From contig NZ_CP039645.1 in the NCBI RefSeq assembly GCF_004923315.1, positions 167,001-231,000 of the forward strand: DNA of 64,000 bases, in the 5' to 3' direction. Of the stretch, positions 8,058-17,674 are shown piece after piece. Under the pieces are notes generated by a model that did no database searches, had not been told where the DNA came from, and saw only the letters and a list, made by a program, of their open reading frames with translations. Source of the stretch: Azospirillum sp. TSA2s (GTDB lineage Bacteria > Pseudomonadota > Alphaproteobacteria > Azospirillales > Azospirillaceae). The stretch's first letter is position 1. The number at the start of each line of letters is the position of its first letter. The translations under genes and the position numbers were made by a program.

Positions 8058-8831
8058 TCAGCCCTGGGCGCGGAAAACCTCGGCGAGGCGGGCGGCGGTC
8101 GCCTTCAGCGGCTCCAGCAGGCGGTCCACCGCCATTTCGTAGGACATGGCGTTGCGCAGCATCAGGATGTTCACCGATGCGCAGGCGCGCTCGCCGTTCA
8201 TCACCGGGACGGCGATGGCCCAGACGAGACCCTCATACTCGCGGTCGCTGTAGGTGCTGTCCATCACGGAGAAGCCGCGCTCCCGCACCTCCGCCAGTAT
8301 GGCGTCGGCCTTGCTCAGATCGACGCTCTCCGCATTCGGGCGGGCGGCGATCTGGGCAAGGATGGCCTGCCGCTCCTCGTCCGGGCAGAAGGCCAGATAA
8401 GCGCGGCCGAGCGAGGTCGACAGGATCGGCGCCTGATAACCGGGCCGGCGGTTCAGGGACAGCGGCCCCTGCTCGCGGCTGGTCTGGACGACGATCATGG
8501 CGCCGCGATCGCAGATCGCCAGATCGGACGGCCAGCCGATGGACTTGCGGAAGTCCGTCAGGATCGGTTCCGCCGCCGCCCCCAAACTGCGCTGCAGGTC
8601 GTAGCCCTGGCTGAGCTGCAGGGTGCGCCAGGAGGGAACATAGGCCGGCCGGCCGGCGACGCGCACGATGTAGCCGGCATGTTCCAGTGTTTCCAGCATC
8701 CGCACCACGGTCGCCTTGTCCAGCCCGGTCGCGGCATGGACCGATCCGACCGTCGCCTCCCGCGATGCATTCACCGCCTGGAGGACGTCCAGACCACGCA
8801 GCAGGGCGACCACGGGCTTAAAGGACGGCAT
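8058..8831 (-). CDS. IclR-family transcriptional regulator
   Basis: A 257-residue IclR protein. The N-terminal winged helix-turn-helix (ALLRGLDVLQAVNASREATVGS, then HAATGLDKATVVRMLETLEHAGYIVR) spans about residues 8-60. The C-terminal GAF-like effector domain follows and includes LGRAYLAFCPDEERQAILAQI and RERGFSVMDSTY, with AIAVPVMNGERACASVNI near the end. It stands between the acyl-CoA operon and a divergent CoA-transferase gene. The conserved 27-bp operators at 7853-7879 and 8988-9014 flank it, and the second lies 157-183 bases before its own start, so autoregulation is plausible. The effector is probably a substrate or CoA-thioester of the pathway. Confidence 0.92.
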   Translation of the reverse strand: MPSFKPVVALLRGLDVLQAVNASREATVGSVHAATGLDKATVVRMLETLEHAGYIVRVAGRPAYVPSWRTLQLSQGYDLQRSLGAAAEPILTDFRKSIGWPSDLAICDRGAMIVVQTSREQGPLSLNRRPGYQAPILSTSLGRAYLAFCPDEERQAILAQIAARPNAESVDLSKADAILAEVRERGFSVMDSTYSDREYEGLVWAIAVPVMNGERACASVNILMLRNAMSYEMAVDRLLEPLKATAARLAEVFRAQG

Positions 8832-8987
8832 CTCGGTTCCTCCAACTCATGGGCGATGACGAATCATGGCCATCCGTGCGGCCCGGCGGGGGCCGGGGAC
8901 GTTAGCCGGACCGCGCGGGATTGTACAGGCGGCCGATTGCCATTCCGTTGAGCATTGTAACCCAGCCGACGGCACGCTACCATCGAT

Positions 8988-9014
8988 ATGAAAAGCCATT
9001 TCGCACAGTGAAAC
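8988..9014 (+). promoter_or_regulatory. Probable IclR-type compound operator, copy B
   Basis: The bases read ATGAAAAG, CC, ATTTCGC, ACAGTGAAAC, matching the reverse complement of 7853-7879 at 23 of 27 positions. The most conserved part is ACAGTGAAAC. It lies in the 251-base divergent space between iclR (start 8831) and the CoA-transferase gene (start 9083), 69-95 bases before the latter. Confidence 0.7.
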
Positions 9015-9082
9015 GATAGGCGTCGGAGTGGCGCCTGCCGACCAGACGGCGACCATCGGACAGCATTCAAGCCGGGACGATC

Positions 9083-10384
9083 ATGAGCACAGAAAACCAC
9101 GAGGAGTCGCATGGTGGCGCCGGAGCCGGAGCAGAAGGCGGCGGGGCGCTGGCCGGCATCCGCGTCCTCGACCTCAGCCGGGTGCTGGCGGGTCCCTGGG
9201 CGTCACAGGCGCTGGGCGACCTTGGCGCCGACGTCATCAAGGTGGAGCATCCCGGACATGGCGACGACACCCGCGCCTGGGGACCGCCGTTTCTTTCGGC
9301 GGATGGGGCGGCGGACGGGGCGGCTGGCGACGTGGAGCGGCTGAGCGCCTATTACCTGTCCTGCAACCGCAACAAGCGGTCGATCGCCATCGACATCGCC
9401 AAACCGGACGGGGCCGACATCATCCGCCGGTTTGCCGCGGACTGCGACGTGGTGATCGAGAATTTCAAGGTCGGCGGCCTTGCCCGCTATGGGCTGGATT
9501 ATGCCGCCTTGTCAGGCATCAACCCGCGTCTGGTCTATTGCTCCATCACGGGCTTCGGCCAGACCGGGCCGCTGGCTCCGCGTCCCGGCTATGATTTCCT
9601 GATCCAGGGAATGAGCGGGCTGATGAGCATCACCGGCCAGCCCGAGGGAGAGCTGGGCAGCGAGCCGCTGAAGGTCGGCGTCGCCGTGTCGGACGTCTTC
9701 ACCGGGCTTTACGCCACGATCTCGATCCTGGCCGCGCTGCGTCATCGCGACCGCACCGGGCAGGGCCAGCACATCGACTGCGCGTTGCTCGACACCCAGG
9801 TGTCGGTCCTCGCCAATCAGGCGATGAACTGGCTGGTCGGGGGGATGGTTCCTGGACTGATGGGCAACAAGCACCCGAACGTCGTGCCATACCGCACTTT
9901 CAAGGCCCGCGACGGACACGTGATCGTCGCCACCGGCAATGACGGCCAATTCCGGGCGCTGTGCCGGCTGCTGGGGTTGGAGGAGGTGGCGGCCAGCCCG
10001 CGCTTCGCCGACAATGCCAGCCGGCTCGCCCTGCGCGACGAGCTGGAGGGGCTGCTGGCCGACGCCATCGCCAACTGGGATCAGGCGGCGCTGATTGCCG
10101 CCATGGCGGAGGCCGGCGTGCCCGGCGGGCCGATCAACCGGATCGATCAGGTCTTCGCCGAACCCCATCTGGCCGAACGCGGGCTGGTGCGGGAGATGAC
10201 GCTGGAGGACGGGCGCAAGGTGCCGGTGGTGGGCTACCCGGCCCGGCTGTCGAACTCCCCCGCGACCTACCGCCGCCCGCCGCCCCGGCTGGGACAGCAG
10301 ACCGCGGAGGTTCTGGAGGAGATGCTGGGCTACAGCCCCGACCGGGTCGAGCAGCTGCGGTCGTCCGGCGTGCTGGGCGGATAA
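9083..10384 (+). CDS. CaiB/BaiF-type CoA-transferase (class III), complete
   Basis: A 433-residue class III CoA-transferase, full family length, with a short Gly/Ala-rich N-terminal extension. Family stretches include VLDLSRVLAGPWASQALGDL, DVIKVEHPGHGDDTR, NRNKRSIAIDI, YCSITGFGQTGP and GYDFLIQGMSG; the aspartate of GYD is the candidate that forms the acyl-anhydride. The protein probably activates the acid brought in by the TRAP system, using succinyl-CoA or another acyl-CoA as donor. It is transcribed away from iclR and from a promoter holding operator copy B. It converges with the dpp genes, 17 bases from the dppF stop codon. Confidence 0.92.
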   Translation: MSTENHEESHGGAGAGAEGGGALAGIRVLDLSRVLAGPWASQALGDLGADVIKVEHPGHGDDTRAWGPPFLSADGAADGAAGDVERLSAYYLSCNRNKRSIAIDIAKPDGADIIRRFAADCDVVIENFKVGGLARYGLDYAALSGINPRLVYCSITGFGQTGPLAPRPGYDFLIQGMSGLMSITGQPEGELGSEPLKVGVAVSDVFTGLYATISILAALRHRDRTGQGQHIDCALLDTQVSVLANQAMNWLVGGMVPGLMGNKHPNVVPYRTFKARDGHVIVATGNDGQFRALCRLLGLEEVAASPRFADNASRLALRDELEGLLADAIANWDQAALIAAMAEAGVPGGPINRIDQVFAEPHLAERGLVREMTLEDGRKVPVVGYPARLSNSPATYRRPPPRLGQQTAEVLEEMLGYSPDRVEQLRSSGVLGG

Positions 10385-10401
10385 GGCCAGAGGGACCCCG
10401 A

Positions 10402-11417
10402 TCACCCCGCCGCCGTCACATCATCCCGGATGCACGACACCGAATGCCCCGGCGCCACCTGCCGCAGTGCCCGGGCCTCCGGCTCAGCACAGGCCGGCAG
10501 GGCGAAGGGGCAGCGGGTGCGGAAGACGCAGCCGGACGGCGGGTTCATCGGGCTCGGCACGTCGCCGTCCAGCAGCATGCGTGACTTCGGCGCGTCGGGA
10601 TCGGGGTCGGGGGCGGCCGACAGCAGGGCCATGGTGTAGGGATGGCGCGGGCGCTCGTAGAGGGAGTCGCTCGGCGCGATCTCCATCAGGCGGCCGAGAT
10701 ACATCACCGCCACCCGGTCGCTGATGTAGCGCACCACCGCCAGATCATGGGCGATGAACAGCACCGCCAGCCCCAGCTCGCGCTGCAGGTCGCCCAGCAG
10801 ATTGACCACCTGTGCCTGCACCGAGACGTCGAGCGCCGACACCGGCTCGTCCGCCACGATGAAGTCGGGCTCCACCGCCAGGGCGCGGGCGATGCCGATG
10901 CGCTGGCGCTGGCCGCCGGAGAATTCGTGCGGAAAGCGGTCCATGGCGTCGGCGGTCAGGCCGACCTTCTCCAAAAGCGCGGCCACGCGGTCGCGGCGGT
11001 CGGCGCGGCTGCCGATGTTGTGGATCACCAGAGCTTCGCCGATCACGTCGCGCACGCGCTGGCGCGGGTCGAGGCTGGCATAGGGGTCCTGGAAGACGAT
11101 CTGCATGCGGCGGCGCTGCGCCCGCATCTCGGCCGTCGGCAGACCGGTGATCTCCTGTCCGTCGAAGCGGATGGAGCCGCCGGTCGGCTCGATCAGCCGC
11201 AGGATGCTGCGCCCGGCAGTGGTCTTGCCGGAGCCCGATTCACCGACCAGCCCCAGCACCTCGCCGCGGTTCAGGTCGAAGGACAGATCGTCCACCGCCT
11301 TGACCCAGCCGACCGGCCGTTGCAGCAGCCCGCCGCGCACGGGAAAGCGCTTTTCCAGATTGCGGACGCTCAGCAGGGGCTGTTCGGTCGAAACATCGGA
11401 AGTCATGGCAACGGCGC

Positions 11418-11421
<4 letters not shown>
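10402..11421 (-). CDS. dppF: Oligopeptide/dipeptide ABC transporter ATP-binding protein DppF
   Basis: A 339-residue ATPase with Walker [14 protein letters not shown], the Q-loop in [16 protein letters not shown], signature [17 protein letters not shown] and Walker [13 protein letters not shown]. The C-terminal oligopeptide-transporter extension, which carries cysteines ([15 protein letters not shown]), is present. The ATG at 11421 overlaps the dppD stop by four bases (ATGA), which fixes the start and implies coupled translation. It energises import by the DppB/DppC pore of the same cluster. Confidence 0.94.
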
Positions 11422-12422
<1,001 letters not shown>

Positions 12423-12443
12423 GGCCGGATCCAGGGGTTGGGG

Positions 12444-13502
12444 TCAGCGGGTGCAGCCGCGCGCCGGCACCGGCCAGTCGCCGACGACCTCGCCGTTGCG
12501 GGTGATCGCCATGCGGTCGTGCAGGTTGGTCACCACGCAGACATGGTTGGGCAGGATCATCACGCGGTCGCCGATCTCCGGCCGCTCCGCGCATTTGCTG
12601 AGGTCGACCACCGCATGCTCCTCGTTCACGCGGACGATCACCGCGTCGGGGTAGTCGAGGATCAGGCCGAAGCCCTCGCCGACCGATGGGGCGACGCGGT
12701 CGCTCGACAGCGTCTTGCTGCCGCAATCCAGAACGGCGCGGTCGGGAGTGGGACGGCTGACCACGGTGGCGTGGACATGTACGGCGCACTCGTCCAGCGT
12801 CGCCACACCCGCACCCACGGTGGCGCGGTCGTGGTAGATGTAGGTGCCGACGCGCAGCTCGGTTACGCCGGGAAGCTCATGGGTGTCCCAGCAGCCGGGG
12901 GTGCCGCCGACCGACACCGTCTCCACCGCGATACCGGCGCCGTCCAGCAGGGCGCGGGTCTCGGTGACGAAGGGCACGGTGCGGGGACCGCGCGGGTAGG
13001 TCATCAGGCCGCGGAAGCGGGTCAACCCGTTGCCGGCGGCGCGGCGGGCCAGCGTCAGAACCTCGTCCGGGGTCTGCACGCCGCAACGGCCGTCGCCGCT
13101 GTCGAACTCCACCAGGATGCCGATCTCGACGCCGGCCTCCGCCGCGGCGGCGGCCACGGTGTCAAGGGCGACGGCGTTGTCCAGCGCCACCGTCAGCTTG
13201 GTCTTGCCGGCCAGCTCCGCCAGCGGCTTCACCTTGGCGGCGCCGACGATGGGGTAGGTCAGCAGGATGTCTTTGCAGCCGGCTTCGGCCATCACCATCG
13301 CTTCGCTGATCTTCTGGCAGGTGATGCCGACGGCGCCCAGCTCGATCTGGCGGAGTGCGAATTGGGGAAGCTTGTGGGTCTTGATGTGCGGGCGCAGCGC
13401 CAACCCGTGCCGGTCGCAATAGGCCTGCATCTTGGTCAGGTTATGCTCGACCCGGTCGAGGTCGATGACGGGGACGGGGGTGTCGAGTTCGTCGACGCGC
13501 AT
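12444..13502 (-). CDS. D-threonine aldolase/D-serine dehydratase-like PLP enzyme (alanine racemase N-terminal fold)
   Basis: A 352-residue fold-type III PLP enzyme. The pyridoxal phosphate lysine is in LRPHIKTHK, with K41 as the likely Schiff-base residue. The C-terminal metal site of this family is an HxC pair, present here as NHVC (H320, C322). Known relatives cleave D-beta-hydroxy amino acids to glycine and an aldehyde, or dehydrate D-serine. The setting among a D-aminoacylase, a RidA protein and a peptide importer supports work on D-amino acids released in the cytoplasm. Aldolase and dehydratase activity cannot be separated by eye. Confidence 0.85.
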   Translation of the reverse strand: MRVDELDTPVPVIDLDRVEHNLTKMQAYCDRHGLALRPHIKTHKLPQFALRQIELGAVGITCQKISEAMVMAEAGCKDILLTYPIVGAAKVKPLAELAGKTKLTVALDNAVALDTVAAAAAEAGVEIGILVEFDSGDGRCGVQTPDEVLTLARRAAGNGLTRFRGLMTYPRGPRTVPFVTETRALLDGAGIAVETVSVGGTPGCWDTHELPGVTELRVGTYIYHDRATVGAGVATLDECAVHVHATVVSRPTPDRAVLDCGSKTLSSDRVAPSVGEGFGLILDYPDAVIVRVNEEHAVVDLSKCAERPEIGDRVMILPNHVCVVTNLHDRMAITRNGEVVGDWPVPARGCTR

Positions 13503-13582
13503 GGGACCGCTCCGGAACGCAGATTTGGGAAAGAGGCCGATCCCGGCGGTGAAGCGGCGGGATCGGCCATGTACTTAGGACC

Positions 13583-13966
13583 TTACGCCGTCGGCAGGAC
13601 GGCGATGCAGTCGATTTCGACCTGGATGTTGTTCAGCTGGCAGCCGATGGTGGTGCGGGCCGGCGGCTCGTTGGGGAAGAACTCCGAATAAAGCGCGTTG
13701 TATTCCTGAAAGCGACCGAGGTCGCTGAGGTAGCTGTTGACCTTCACCACATGGGCGAGGTCGGTACCGGCGGCCTTCAGGATGATCTCCAGGTTGCGCA
13801 GGGTCTGGCGCACTTCGCCGGCGAAATCCTCGGGCAGCGCGCCGGTCTCCGGATGGTGCGGCCCCTGGCCCGACACATAGACGAAGCCGTTCGCGACGAT
13901 GGCGTGGCTGTACTGGCCGGCGGGCTTCGCACCCTTTTCGGCGAAGATCGGCTTGCGGTTGCTCAT
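13583..13966 (-). CDS. RidA family (YjgF/YER057c/UK114) protein
   Basis: A 127-residue protein of typical RidA length. Features are the N-terminal GQYSHAIVANGFVYVSGQGP, NLEIILKAAGTDLAHVVKVNSYL and the conserved ending PPARTTIGCQLNNIQVEIDCIAV. The arginine in ARTTIG is the family's imine-carboxylate anchor. RidA proteins hydrolyse reactive enamine/imine products of PLP-dependent dehydratases. That fits the neighbouring PLP enzyme if it acts as a dehydratase. The start at 13966 gives the standard N-terminus; upstream codons in the same frame overlap the deacylase gene and are ignored. Confidence 0.92.
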   Translation of the reverse strand: MSNRKPIFAEKGAKPAGQYSHAIVANGFVYVSGQGPHHPETGALPEDFAGEVRQTLRNLEIILKAAGTDLAHVVKVNSYLSDLGRFQEYNALYSEFFPNEPPARTTIGCQLNNIQVEIDCIAVLPTA

Positions 13967-14006
13967 CGGGTCCTCACTGGTGTGGAAACTGGGGTTTTGA
14001 AATATG

Positions 14007-15611
14007 TCAGGCGCGGGCCAGGGCCTTGCCCGGACGCGCGCCGGTGTGCCCGCCGTCGCGCAGGACGAACTGTCCGGCGACGAGCACGTCGGTGATGCCG
14101 TGGGGCGGGCACGTCGGATCTTGGAAGGTCGCACGGTCCGCCACGTCGGCGGTGAACAGGGTCAGGTCGGCCATCATGCCCGGCCGGATCAGCCCGCGGT
14201 CGGACAGGCCGAAACGCTGCGCCGGGACGGCTGTCATGTGGCGCACGGCATCCTCCAGCCCCAGCCCGCCTTCGCCCCTGATCGCGCGGGCGAGATAGCG
14301 CGGGAAGCTGCCGAAGGCGCGGGGATGCGGCTTGCCGGTCTCGCGCGGCAGCCCGTCGGAGCCCAGCATGTGCAGCGGGTGCGACAGCGCGGTCTCCAGA
14401 TCGGCCTCGGCCAGCTGGAACATGACGATGTTGGTGCGGCCACGGTCGGCGCGGATCAGGCGGACCAGCGTGTCGAAGGGCTGCTCCTTCGCCACCCCGG
14501 CGATCTCGGTCAGCGACAACCCTTCCAAGTCGCGCAGGTCGTCCGCCGAAACGCCGCCGATGCGGACATTCTCCCAGCCGATCAGGCGGATCTTGGATTC
14601 CCAGCCGGCATCGTTGGGGGCCTCGCCGTCCTCCACCGCGCGGCGCAGAGCGGCCAGCCCGTCGGCACCGGCCATGCGCGCCAGCAGGGCCTCCACCCCG
14701 CCGGCCAGCGCCGACGGCGGCAGCAGTTGCAGGATGGTGCTGGAACCGGCCGGGTAGGGGTACATGTCGAAGCTGACGTCGGTGCCGTCGTGCCGCGCGA
14801 TCTCCAGCCGCTCCACCGCGCGCGGCAGGCTGCCCCAATAGGGCCGCCCGGCGGCTTGCAGGTGGGAGAGCAGGCCGCTCGCCCCGCCGGCCTTCAGCAG
14901 GTCGAGGAACTCGTCCACCGAGGCGATCAGCCCGCCCTCGTAGGAACGCACATGGGCGGTCAGCAGGGCGCCATGCTCCGCCACCACTTCGGCCAGCCGC
15001 ACCAGCTCGGCGCGGTCGGCCCAGGCGCTGGGCGGATAGACGAGGCCGAGCGACAGGCCGTGCGCGCCCTGGCGAAGCTGCTCCGCCAGCAGGGCCGCCA
15101 TCGCCTCGCGCTCCGTCGCGGTGGCTGCGCGGTTCTGCCAGCCCATGACGGCGAGGCGCAGGGCCGCATGCCCGACCAGCGAGACGAGGTTGATCGCGGT
15201 GCCGCGCCCGTCGAGCGCGGACCGGTAGCCGGCGAAGTCGGTGAAGGTTTCCTGATCGGACACCGTGCCCAGCAGATTGCCGAAATGCTCGCGCAACGGG
15301 GCTGCGCTTTCGGGGCTCTGCGGGTAGAGGCCGAAGGAGCAGTTGCCGACCACCACGGTGGTGACGCCCTGCGCTACCTTCTCCGGCCGGCCGGGTTGGC
15401 GCAGCTGGATCAGGTCGTCGTGGCAATGGGCGTCGATGAAGCCGGGGGCGAGGAAGCGGCCCGCCGCCTCCAGCGGCTCGGCGTCCGGCGCGTCCAGCAT
15501 CGGGCCGACGGCGGCGATGCGTCCGCGTTCCACCAGCACGTCGGCCGGGAACCAGGGGGCGCCGGTGCCGTCGATGACGCGGGCGCCCTTGATGAGGAAC
15601 GTGGCACTCAT
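14007..15611 (-). CDS. N-acyl-D-amino-acid deacylase (D-aminoacylase), amidohydrolase superfamily
   Basis: A 534-residue amidohydrolase. The N-terminal metal motif is APGFIDAHCHDDL, followed by GVTTVVVGNCSFG, which contains the family's metal-ligand cysteine. Further family segments are LTAHVRSYEGGLIASVDEF, FDMYPYPAGSSTILQLLPP, and the C-terminal GLIRPGMMADLTLF. The enzyme should free D-amino acids from N-acyl forms in the cytoplasm. It begins just before the dppC stop codon, with a one-base gap, so it is translated from the transporter message. Confidence 0.9.
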   Translation of the reverse strand: MSATFLIKGARVIDGTGAPWFPADVLVERGRIAAVGPMLDAPDAEPLEAAGRFLAPGFIDAHCHDDLIQLRQPGRPEKVAQGVTTVVVGNCSFGLYPQSPESAAPLREHFGNLLGTVSDQETFTDFAGYRSALDGRGTAINLVSLVGHAALRLAVMGWQNRAATATEREAMAALLAEQLRQGAHGLSLGLVYPPSAWADRAELVRLAEVVAEHGALLTAHVRSYEGGLIASVDEFLDLLKAGGASGLLSHLQAAGRPYWGSLPRAVERLEIARHDGTDVSFDMYPYPAGSSTILQLLPPSALAGGVEALLARMAGADGLAALRRAVEDGEAPNDAGWESKIRLIGWENVRIGGVSADDLRDLEGLSLTEIAGVAKEQPFDTLVRLIRADRGRTNIVMFQLAEADLETALSHPLHMLGSDGLPRETGKPHPRAFGSFPRYLARAIRGEGGLGLEDAVRHMTAVPAQRFGLSDRGLIRPGMMADLTLFTADVADRATFQDPTCPPHGITDVLVAGQFVLRDGGHTGARPGKALARA

Positions 15612-15612
15612 C

Positions 15613-16521
15613 TCATTTCGCCTTCTGGAGCCGGGGGTCGAGCGCGTCGCGCAGCCCGTCGCCGACGATCTGCAGCGACAGAACGGTCAGGACGATGGCG
15701 CAGCCGGGGAACAGGATCAGCCAGTCGGCCTGCTGGAAATACTGCTGGGCGCTGGCGATCATGTTGCCCCAGGTCGGGGTGGTCGGCGGCACGCCGACGC
15801 CGAGGAAGGACAAGGCCGCCTCCGTCAGGATGGCGTAGGCGAAAATGAAGGTGGCCTGCACCAGGATCGGCGAGATCAGGTTGGGCAGGATGTGCAGGAA
15901 GACGATGCGCGGGGTGGAGGCGCCGAGCGCGGTGGCCGCCTCGATGAAGGGCATCTCGCGCACCACGAGGCAGGCGGCGCGCACCACGCGGGCGACGCGC
16001 GGCGTGTAGACGATGCCGAGCGCCAGCACGACATTGTAGAGCGACGGCCCCAGCGCCGCCATGAAGGCGATGGCGAGCAGGATGTCCGGGAAGGCCATCA
16101 GCGCGTCGGTCAGCCGCATCAGCAGGCCGTCCAGCGGGCGGATATAGCCGGCGGCCAGCCCAAGCAGCGTGCCGAGCAGCGTCGCCACCACCACCACCAG
16201 CAGGCCGACCAGCAGCGACAGCCGGGCGCCCAGCATCACGCGGGACAGCACGTCGCGGCCATACTCGTCGGTGCCGAACCAGTGGGCGGCGGTCGGCGGC
16301 TTCAGCCGGCCGAGGATGTCCATCTTCATCGGGTTGAAGGGGGTGATCCACGGCGCCAGCAGCGCCACCGCCAGGATCGCCAGCATGATCAGGAAGGACA
16401 GCACCACCAGCCGGCGGCGGAACAGCTGGCGCATCAGCAGGGCGGCCGGCGACCGGCTGTTCCTGGCCTTGGCGGAGGAGGGAAGGGGGACGCTGCCGTG
16501 ACCGGCGGGGACGCTTGCCAT
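15613..16521 (-). CDS. dppC: Peptide ABC transporter permease DppC
   Basis: A 302-residue permease with the DppC-type opening WFGTDEYGRDVLSRVMLGARLSL and the EAA loop VREMPFIEAATALGASTPRIVFLHILPN. About six hydrophobic helices are visible. The ATG at 16521 has GAGGGAGGG at good spacing and is preferred over a TTG 18 bases further upstream that overlaps the dppB stop. It forms the inner-membrane channel with DppB. Confidence 0.93.
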   Translation of the reverse strand: MASVPAGHGSVPLPSSAKARNSRSPAALLMRQLFRRRLVVLSFLIMLAILAVALLAPWITPFNPMKMDILGRLKPPTAAHWFGTDEYGRDVLSRVMLGARLSLLVGLLVVVVATLLGTLLGLAAGYIRPLDGLLMRLTDALMAFPDILLAIAFMAALGPSLYNVVLALGIVYTPRVARVVRAACLVVREMPFIEAATALGASTPRIVFLHILPNLISPILVQATFIFAYAILTEAALSFLGVGVPPTTPTWGNMIASAQQYFQQADWLILFPGCAIVLTVLSLQIVGDGLRDALDPRLQKAK

Positions 16522-16535
16522 GGAAACCCTCCCTC

Positions 16536-17477
16536 TCAATAACGGACCCGCGGATCGACCACGGCATAGAGCAGGTCGACCGTCAGGTTGATCAGCACAT
16601 AGATGGCGGACACCACCAGCAGGGCGCCCTGGATCACCGGATAGTCGCGGCGCAGCACGGCGGAGACGATCAGGTTGCCGACGCCGGGCAGGCCGAACAC
16701 GGTTTCCGTCACGATGGCGCCGGCGATCATCACCGCGGTGGTCAGGCCGATCACCGTCAGGATCGGGATCATCGCGTTGCGCAGCGCATGCTTCAGCACG
16801 ACGACCAGCGGCGGCAGACCCTTGGCCCGCGCGGTGCGGACGTAATCATGGCTCATCACGTCCAGCATGCTGGTTCGGGTGAAGCGCAGGATCAGCGCCG
16901 AGTTGGGAATGCCGAGCGCGATGGCGGGCAGCACGAGATGGCGCATGCGCTCCAGCAGATCGGCTTCGGGAGGACCATAGCCGGCGACCGGGAACCAGGC
17001 ATGGTCCACCGCCAGATACTTGATCAGGGTCAGCCCGATCCAGAAGCTGGGAATGCTGGCCGCCAGCATGGCCAGCCCGACCGCGGTCTGGTCGATCAGC
17101 CCGCCGCGCTTGGCCGCCGACAGGATGCCGACCGGCACGCCGATCAGCATGGCGATTCCCACCGACATCATGGTCAGCAGCCCGGTCAGCTCCGACCGTT
17201 CGGCCAGCGCCTGCGCCACCGGACGATTGAGGAAGATGGACTCGCCCAGGTCGAAGCGGATGATCTGCCCGAGATAGAGCAGGAACTGCGTCAGCAGCGG
17301 TTCGTCGAGCCCGAGCCGACCGCGCAGCGCCGCGATGTCCTCCGGCGTGGCGGCGGATCCCAGCATGACGGCGGCGGGATCGCCCGGCACCACACGGGCG
17401 ATCACGAAGACCACCATGGCGACGAGCAGCATGACGACCATCATGCCGGCGAACCGGCGGACGATGTAAACGAGCAT
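16536..17477 (-). CDS. dppB: Peptide ABC transporter permease DppB
   Basis: A 313-residue permease starting MLVYIVRRFAGMMVVMLLVAM. It shows the DppB signatures ARVVPGDPAAVMLG and the EAA loop SHDYVRTARAKGLPPLVVVLKHALRNAMIP, followed by GAIVTETVFGLPGVG. The start at 17477 begins the standard first helix. The upstream part of the open frame comes from a repeat element and is not protein-like. The gene lies 14 bases before dppC. Confidence 0.93.
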   Translation of the reverse strand: MLVYIVRRFAGMMVVMLLVAMVVFVIARVVPGDPAAVMLGSAATPEDIAALRGRLGLDEPLLTQFLLYLGQIIRFDLGESIFLNRPVAQALAERSELTGLLTMMSVGIAMLIGVPVGILSAAKRGGLIDQTAVGLAMLAASIPSFWIGLTLIKYLAVDHAWFPVAGYGPPEADLLERMRHLVLPAIALGIPNSALILRFTRTSMLDVMSHDYVRTARAKGLPPLVVVLKHALRNAMIPILTVIGLTTAVMIAGAIVTETVFGLPGVGNLIVSAVLRRDYPVIQGALLVVSAIYVLINLTVDLLYAVVDPRVRY

Positions 17478-17513
17478 GGTTGCGGTCCCGGACCGTGGGG
17501 GAACATCCAATCG

Positions 17514-17664
17514 CCCTCTCCCGTCCCGGGAGAGGGAGGGGACCCACGAAGTGGGGAGGGAGAGGGGTGAGCCAAGGAACCAAAAGCGCATGGCTCCTTG
17601 CACAACCCCTCACCCTTCCCATGCTGCGCATGGGCCCCTTCCCTCTCCCGGGGCGGGAGAGGGA
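17514..17664. repeat. Intergenic inverted repeat (family 2)
   Basis: The left part (17514-17572) opens CCCTCTCCCGTCCCGGGAG and the right part (17604-17664) closes with an inverted version containing CTCCCGGGGCGGGAGAGGG. Each end is itself a hairpin, and together they make a long imperfect palindrome between dppA and dppB. An element here in a dpp operon could lower expression of the permeases relative to the abundant binding protein. That role is inference. Confidence 0.8.
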
Positions 17665-17674
17665 ACTTTCACCC

